Source: Chloroflexota bacterium
Lineage (GTDB): Bacteria > Chloroflexota > Anaerolineae > Aggregatilineales > Phototrophicaceae
Assembly: GCA_026706395.1 (NCBI GenBank)
Contig: JAPOYU010000030.1
Coordinates: 1 to 55,131 of the forward strand
Reading direction: 5' to 3'
DNA length: 55,131 nucleotides
A model generated the notes under the pieces. The model did no database searches and was not told the origin of the DNA. It saw only the letters and a list, made by a program, of their open reading frames with translations. A program made the position numbers and the translations under genes. Positions 51,297 through 55,131 of this stretch are shown piece by piece; position 1 is the first letter of the stretch, and each line of letters begins with the position of its first letter.

Positions 51297-52217
51297 CTAC
51301 CAAGCCAATGCGCGCCGTGGGTTTTCTATCGTGATTGTATTCAATGTTTCATCATCGATGCCTTCAGCCCGCAGCATGTCAAGGAATGTCGTGAACACAT
51401 AGCCGTAACCCACTCCTCCGAAGGCGCGAAGGTCGCTGCGATGACAGCGATCGCTGGAGAGGAGTAATTTGTCCTTCCAGCCAAGGCGCGCCAGCTCGAC
51501 TAAGGCCCTGGCTCGGCGAGAATCGGGATTCATGTGGTTGCGACCAACTGTGTCAAACTGTACATAGGCGCCCGCTTCAAGAATCGCCAGATGATAAGAT
51601 TGGTCGAGATAGGTGTCACAGTGACCAATGATCACCCGGCTCAAGTCCGCCCCCTCGTCATTGAGGATTTCTAGCTGCGCCAGACCAACAGGATACATTG
51701 AGGCATGCGTCGTGATTGGCGCGCCGGTCGCCTTTTGCGCGCGTGCCGCCGCACGCAGGACTCTTTCCTCCTGCGCAGTCGCGTAGTCCAAGTCGATGCC
51801 GATCTCGCCGATTATGCCAGCGCGAATACCCGATCCCTCGACGCCGACTGTGAGTTCCTCGATCATCATTTCGGCTAGTCGGTTCGTAGGAAGTCTGTCG
51901 ATTTCGGGCGGATAGAAAGGCTGACGATACCAACCAGTTCCCATGACAATGTGGAGTTCCGTTTTCTCGGCGACTCGACAAAGCGCTTGTGGGTCACGTC
52001 CCAGATCCGGCGTTGTTACTTCGACGAGAGCTGTCCCCCCGGCATTCCGAAGGGACGCGAGCTCTTCAACTGCCAGCGCCTCATCATTCAGCAGCTCATT
52101 CAACCGCCCGGTTACGCGGTAGACGTCACAGAAGACGTGCTCGTGCATAAGCGTCCTGCCGAGAATTGATGGCTCCATCTCGCCGAAGACGGTATGGATA
52201 TGCCCATTTTCAGACAT
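51297..52217 (-). CDS. Phosphotriesterase-family metal-dependent hydrolase
   Basis: A 306-residue amidohydrolase-fold protein of the phosphotriesterase (PTER/Php-like) family. Metal ligands: His25/His27 (MHEHVF), Glu138 (GIIGEIG) in place of the carboxylated lysine, as in Php and PTER relatives, His171 (TTHASM), His199 (IIGHCD) and Asp256 (SSDRCH). Members hydrolyse lactones or amides rather than organophosphates. ATG 52217. It starts 14 bases after the DUF3830 gene and is probably in one operon with it. The IS3 remnant lies downstream. Confidence 0.9.
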   Translation of the reverse strand: MSENGHIHTVFGEMEPSILGRTLMHEHVFCDVYRVTGRLNELLNDEALAVEELASLRNAGGTALVEVTTPDLGRDPQALCRVAEKTELHIVMGTGWYRQPFYPPEIDRLPTNRLAEMMIEELTVGVEGSGIRAGIIGEIGIDLDYATAQEERVLRAAARAQKATGAPITTHASMYPVGLAQLEILNDEGADLSRVIIGHCDTYLDQSYHLAILEAGAYVQFDTVGRNHMNPDSRRARALVELARLGWKDKLLLSSDRCHRSDLRAFGGVGYGYVFTTFLDMLRAEGIDDETLNTITIENPRRALAW

Positions 52218-52231
52218 GGTCGCGGTTCGAG

Positions 52232-52666
52232 TTAAGCCTCGGCCAGGCTGAAGGAAATAATCTCCGCGCCTTCCATCAGCACACGCCGGCAGCAGACGGC
52301 TAGCGCGTCAAGATCGTCGTCTATTTGGGCGAAAACGTTGACGGGCTGCTTCATATCCACCGTCAAACCGCGCGAGATGAAAATCCCATAGGCAATGTAA
52401 ATTTCATCGGGCACCAGAACAGGCTCATCCGCAACCAGAAAGGACAGCGCGCCGGCGGGTACACCGGCCACGTACTGATTCTCTCGTTCGACAGTCAAGT
52501 CTGGGGGCAAGGTAACCAGCGCCTGACCGGAGACGATACTGTGATAAAACTGATATTCAAAAGGAAGGCGTGACTTTATCGTTGCGCAGGTCTTTGGCGC
52601 CTCAGATTCGAGCAGACGAGCATAAAAGACGCCGCCACCGGAAAATTCAATCCTCATCTTAGACAT
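52232..52666 (-). CDS. DUF3830 (cyclophilin-like fold) protein
   Basis: A 144-residue protein of the DUF3830 family. It begins MRIEFSGGGVFYARLLESEA and has PKTCATIKSRLPFEYQF, ALSFLVADEP and ISFSLAEA. The fold is cyclophilin-like, and such proteins usually sit beside amidohydrolases or hydantoinase-like genes. Its role is unknown; it may bind the substrate or stabilise the partner enzyme. ATG 52666 is behind AAGGAG; an upstream in-frame start is not supported. The phosphotriesterase-family gene follows after 14 bases. Confidence 0.8.
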   Translation of the reverse strand: MSKMRIEFSGGGVFYARLLESEAPKTCATIKSRLPFEYQFYHSIVSGQALVTLPPDLTVERENQYVAGVPAGALSFLVADEPVLVPDEIYIAYGIFISRGLTVDMKQPVNVFAQIDDDLDALAVCCRRVLMEGAEIISFSLAEA

Positions 52667-52880
52667 ACTGACTCCTTCATATCGTCTTGCTGGACAAGAG
52701 ATTTTGACTGAACGTTGAGGTAGTGCAACCGTGCCAAGCATTTATAGCCAAACACAGCTATTGATAGACGCAGACACAGGGCGGGGCGGAATCGCTTGGA
52801 TATCCTCGCTTCAGCCTGTGCCCCGCAGCATACGTCACCGCGGCGGGTGAGAAGCGACACCAGAGCGAAGCCGCAACGGC

Positions 52881-53882
52881 TCAAATGATCCGCTGTTTCA
52901 TCCAAGTGGCGCTGTTGAAGAAGCTCGCCACCGCGCTGCCCGGCGGGACCAGCTCATCACATGCCGCCGCCAGTTCGTCACTGAGCGTCATGTCCAAAAC
53001 TGGCAGCAGGTGCTCAAGCTGTTCAAGGCTGCGCGGACCGGTGATAGGCGCGGTGATGCCTGGCTGATCTTTCACCCATAGCGTCGCCAACTGGGCGGGC
53101 GAGATACCATGCTCCTTGGCCAGGGCGATCACTCGGTTGCCTATTTCAATGCCCTGCGGCGTGATCCGCTCGGAATAAATGCCGCCGCGAAGCGCGCCTC
53201 GCGAATCCGCCGGCAAGTCAGTCGCGCTGGAATATCGTCCGGCGAGGACGCCCTGCGCCAAAGGTGACCAGGTGATGATCCCAAGCCCATAGGCCTGGCA
53301 CATCGGCACGATTTCGTTTTCAATCCGGCGGTCCAGCAGATTGTAGGGCGGCTGTTCGCAAACCAGGCGCGCGTAGCCTTTCAGTTCGCTCACCATGATG
53401 GCTTCCATGATCTTCCAGGAAGGGTGCACCGAACTGCCAATGTAGCGCACCTTGCCCTGCTGAATGAGATCGGTCAGCGCGCCAAGGGTTTCGTCAACGG
53501 GAATAGATGGCGATGGTCGATGTATTTGATACAGGTCGATGTAATCGGTCTTGAGCCGCCGCAAGGAGTCTTCACAGGCTCGAATGAGATGGAGACGCGA
53601 CAAGTCCTCATCGTTGGGTCCTGGACCAACTTTGTAGAACACTTTAGTCGCCAGTATGACTTCGTGACGACGATTCCCCTGGGCCAAAGCGCGTCCAATC
53701 ATCTCTTCACTTTCGCCATTTGAATACGAATTGCCCGTATCAATCAAATTGATGCCGGCGTCGATGGCTCGATGAATGATACGGCCCGCCTCGTCTTCCG
53801 GCGTAGGATCGGCGAAATTGCCGGTACCCAAACCCAGTGGGGCGACTTTGACGCCGCTGCGACCTAAAACACGATACTCCAT
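52881..53882 (-). CDS. Aldo/keto reductase
   Basis: A 333-residue NADP-dependent aldo/keto reductase. The catalytic tetrad is in place: Asp48 (NLIDTGNSY), Tyr53, Lys80 (ILATKVF) and His121 (DLYQIHRP). The C terminus includes the cofactor-binding part ([16 protein letters not shown]). It resembles the AKR11/YhdN-like group. It reduces aldehydes or ketones of unknown identity. ATG 53882 with GAGGAGAGG upstream. It is separated by 214 bases from the DUF3830 gene, so co-transcription is possible but not certain. Confidence 0.93.
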   Translation of the reverse strand: MEYRVLGRSGVKVAPLGLGTGNFADPTPEDEAGRIIHRAIDAGINLIDTGNSYSNGESEEMIGRALAQGNRRHEVILATKVFYKVGPGPNDEDLSRLHLIRACEDSLRRLKTDYIDLYQIHRPSPSIPVDETLGALTDLIQQGKVRYIGSSVHPSWKIMEAIMVSELKGYARLVCEQPPYNLLDRRIENEIVPMCQAYGLGIITWSPLAQGVLAGRYSSATDLPADSRGALRGGIYSERITPQGIEIGNRVIALAKEHGISPAQLATLWVKDQPGITAPITGPRSLEQLEHLLPVLDMTLSDELAAACDELVPPGSAVASFFNSATWMKQRII

Positions 53883-54014
53883 ATCCGCCTCTCCTCAGGG
53901 GAACAACCGTTGAACCAGCGACCCCGCCTTTTTTGCAACGTGTTAAACGCGATCAAAACAACAGAGGGCACATTCAGCACATAATGGACCAGGTCAGTGG
54001 GTTTTAGAAAGTAA

Positions 54015-54066
54015 AGGCTTAGGCAGATGACCGTTGAAACACGCACAACGTTCTGCGCCTAAGCCT
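54015..54066. repeat. Long nested inverted repeat between convergently spaced genes
   Basis: AGGCTTAGGC (54015-54024) is perfectly repeated in inverse as GCCTAAGCCT (54057-54066). The pairing continues inward with CAGA/TCTG, and a second hairpin, CGTTG (54032-54036) with CAACG (54046-54050), sits inside. On the minus strand it is followed by TTTACTTTCTAAAA, 53 bases past the end of the gene at 54119. It may be a terminator, or a small structured RNA or element end. Confidence 0.55.
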
Positions 54067-54118
54067 GTTTCTGCAGACGATCTAACAGCGTATTGACTAA
54101 CCGGCTACAGGACGATCG

Positions 54119-55120
54119 TTACAGGTGGTGGAAGCCGTAGCCATCTTCCAGCCTGTTGGCGCTGCTCATGAGCTTGCCATCGAGATAGATGTCCGGGTTA
54201 GCCATCATGATATCCGCGTGGTAGGGACTATATCCCACGGTGCCGGCAAACTTGGGATCTTGATAGCCGAAGCCGAAGTCTACCGACGCCAGCACCCGCT
54301 CGTCTTCCATCAAATGGCCCGAGATGCCGGCCTGGGGATTTAGCCCGATGCTGAAATGGCAGATCTTGTAAATGACGTCGTCGTTGCGCGTCGCCAGCCA
54401 GGTCCGCATCGAATCGCCTTCACCGCTGCCGACAACCTCGGTAATCACGCCGTCGACGACGATGAGTGAATAATTGTTGTGAACCAGGCCGCTGACGTTG
54501 TCGCTGGCATCGACCACAATCTCGCCGTTGATGCTCTCTTCGAGCGGCGCGATAGACACCTGCGCGCCCGGGTAAAAGTCGACTTCGCCGTCGTATGTCA
54601 GCGCGCCGTCGCTCACCAAGCTCGGTCGCCCGCCCATCTTGAAGCTGATGTCGGTTCCATAGGGCGATGTCACGCGACATTCATCGGTCTCTTCCCAAAG
54701 TTTGGCGATTATGTCAGCGTTCTCAAACATCTTGTCCAGATCAACGTTGAGCAGCGCGGCTATGCAATAGTCCTCTATGCCTTCCACAACCGTGGATAAG
54801 TGGCGCGTACCGTTCCTGCGCGCTTCTTGCATTGCCGGGGCGCGCACCATGCCGCCACACAGCGTTAGCACATACTTGCTGTTCAATACAGCATTGTTGA
54901 CGATAGGACCCGGATCGCTGACAGTCCCTTCTTCGTACCAGTCTTTGACGATCAACGTGGTATTCGCGCCGGAGCGGAGCCCGGCCGACAGCAGCGCCTC
55001 AGCCAGATTGAGATCATTCTTTGGGTCGGCGACAATCAGGAACGGTTCGCCTTTGCCCGGATTCACAAGGCGATTGACGGTAATATCGGCAAACTGGTCC
55101 CAAAACAAATGTGAGCCCAC
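54119..55120 (-). CDS. M29 aminopeptidase / NicX-like metalloenzyme
   Basis: A 333-residue protein of the M29-like leucyl aminopeptidase/2,5-dihydroxypyridine dioxygenase (NicX) group. It begins HLFWDQFADITVNRLVNPGK and has the N-terminal alpha/beta domain, VVEGIEDYCIAALLNVDLDK and CRVTSPYGTDISFKM. The C-terminal part contains the likely metal site (KICHFSIGLNPQAGISGHLM, ERVLASVDFGFG, YSPYHADIMM). Members either cleave peptides or open a pyridine ring. The start is GTG 55120 with GGAGGAC visible just upstream at the window edge, so an earlier start outside cannot be ruled out but is unlikely. The context of cyclic-amide-type hydrolases leaves both options open. Confidence 0.8.
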   Translation of the reverse strand: MGSHLFWDQFADITVNRLVNPGKGEPFLIVADPKNDLNLAEALLSAGLRSGANTTLIVKDWYEEGTVSDPGPIVNNAVLNSKYVLTLCGGMVRAPAMQEARRNGTRHLSTVVEGIEDYCIAALLNVDLDKMFENADIIAKLWEETDECRVTSPYGTDISFKMGGRPSLVSDGALTYDGEVDFYPGAQVSIAPLEESINGEIVVDASDNVSGLVHNNYSLIVVDGVITEVVGSGEGDSMRTWLATRNDDVIYKICHFSIGLNPQAGISGHLMEDERVLASVDFGFGYQDPKFAGTVGYSPYHADIMMANPDIYLDGKLMSSANRLEDGYGFHHL

Positions 55121-55131
55121 TACAGTCCTCC

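Noticed and set aside
53961..53980. CAACAGAGGGCACATTCAG, resembling the CACAGAG-type repeat
   Set aside because: Only one word matches; too short to count as a copy.
1..55131. tRNA, rRNA, CRISPR arrays, integrases, phage genes
   Set aside because: Looked for clover-leaf T-arm sequences, regular direct repeats with spacers and recombinase motifs; none found by eye.

Overview
The window is about 55 kb of dense, GC-rich bacterial chromosome made up almost entirely of ABC importers and catabolic enzymes for sugar acids, amino acids and related small acids. No rRNA, tRNA, CRISPR array, integrase or intact transposase was seen. The enzyme repertoire, the M20 dipeptidase type and the families of short intergenic repeats (a CACAGAG-type repeat and a GGGCGACTC hairpin) resemble uncultured Chloroflexota (Anaerolineae-like) genomes. 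That placement is inference; no taxonomic marker gene is present.

Layout. 1-5.1 kb (minus strand): a TrpXYZ-type importer with one permease, one ATPase and three paralogous periplasmic-binding proteins, the last cut by the window edge. Its promoter carries repeated TTNGTGCAAC boxes. 5.2-8.8 kb (minus): a Dpp/Opp-type importer (binding protein, DppC, DppB) without its ATPases. 9.4-18.3 kb: a creatininase-family amidohydrolase, then, on the plus strand, a DauR/YheO-like regulator followed by RidA, an M20 homologue with a degraded metal site, E1 alpha and E1 beta of a 2-oxoacid dehydrogenase, a free lipoyl domain, two SDR dehydrogenases and an amidohydrolase. A sequence word in the regulator promoter recurs, as an inverted repeat, just downstream of the consensus promoter of the peptide importer, so the regulator may control both.

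18.4-30.4 kb: an SLC13-type transporter, an aldehyde dehydrogenase, a fucose-isomerase-like protein, an orphan sugar-binding protein, a two-subunit altronate/galactarate-type dehydratase and a LarA-type nickel racemase. These are followed, with one-base overlaps, by a DUF6978 and DUF1828/DUF1829 gene pair and an MFS carrier. 30.5-37.7 kb: malate synthase, a PIN toxin with an excisionase-type antitoxin, a 1009-residue three-part fusion (APH-type kinase, M23 peptidase, class III PLP enzyme) and a GT39-like membrane protein.

37.7-50.8 kb: a carbohydrate block (SMP-30 lactonase, two tandem enolase-superfamily dehydratases, GH3 glycosidase, SDR), a small membrane protein, an OmpR/histidine-kinase pair, an M20 dipeptidase, a zinc alcohol dehydrogenase and a RmlD-like reductase. 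50.9-55.1 kb: an IS3 remnant, a phosphotriesterase-family hydrolase with a DUF3830 partner, an aldo/keto reductase and an M29/NicX-like metalloenzyme.

The strongest candidates for something undescribed are the kinase-M23-phospholyase fusion, the DUF6978/DUF1828 pair coupled to larA, and the DauR-type cluster that joins a lipoyl/E1 system lacking E2 and E3 to a metal-site-degenerate M20 protein.
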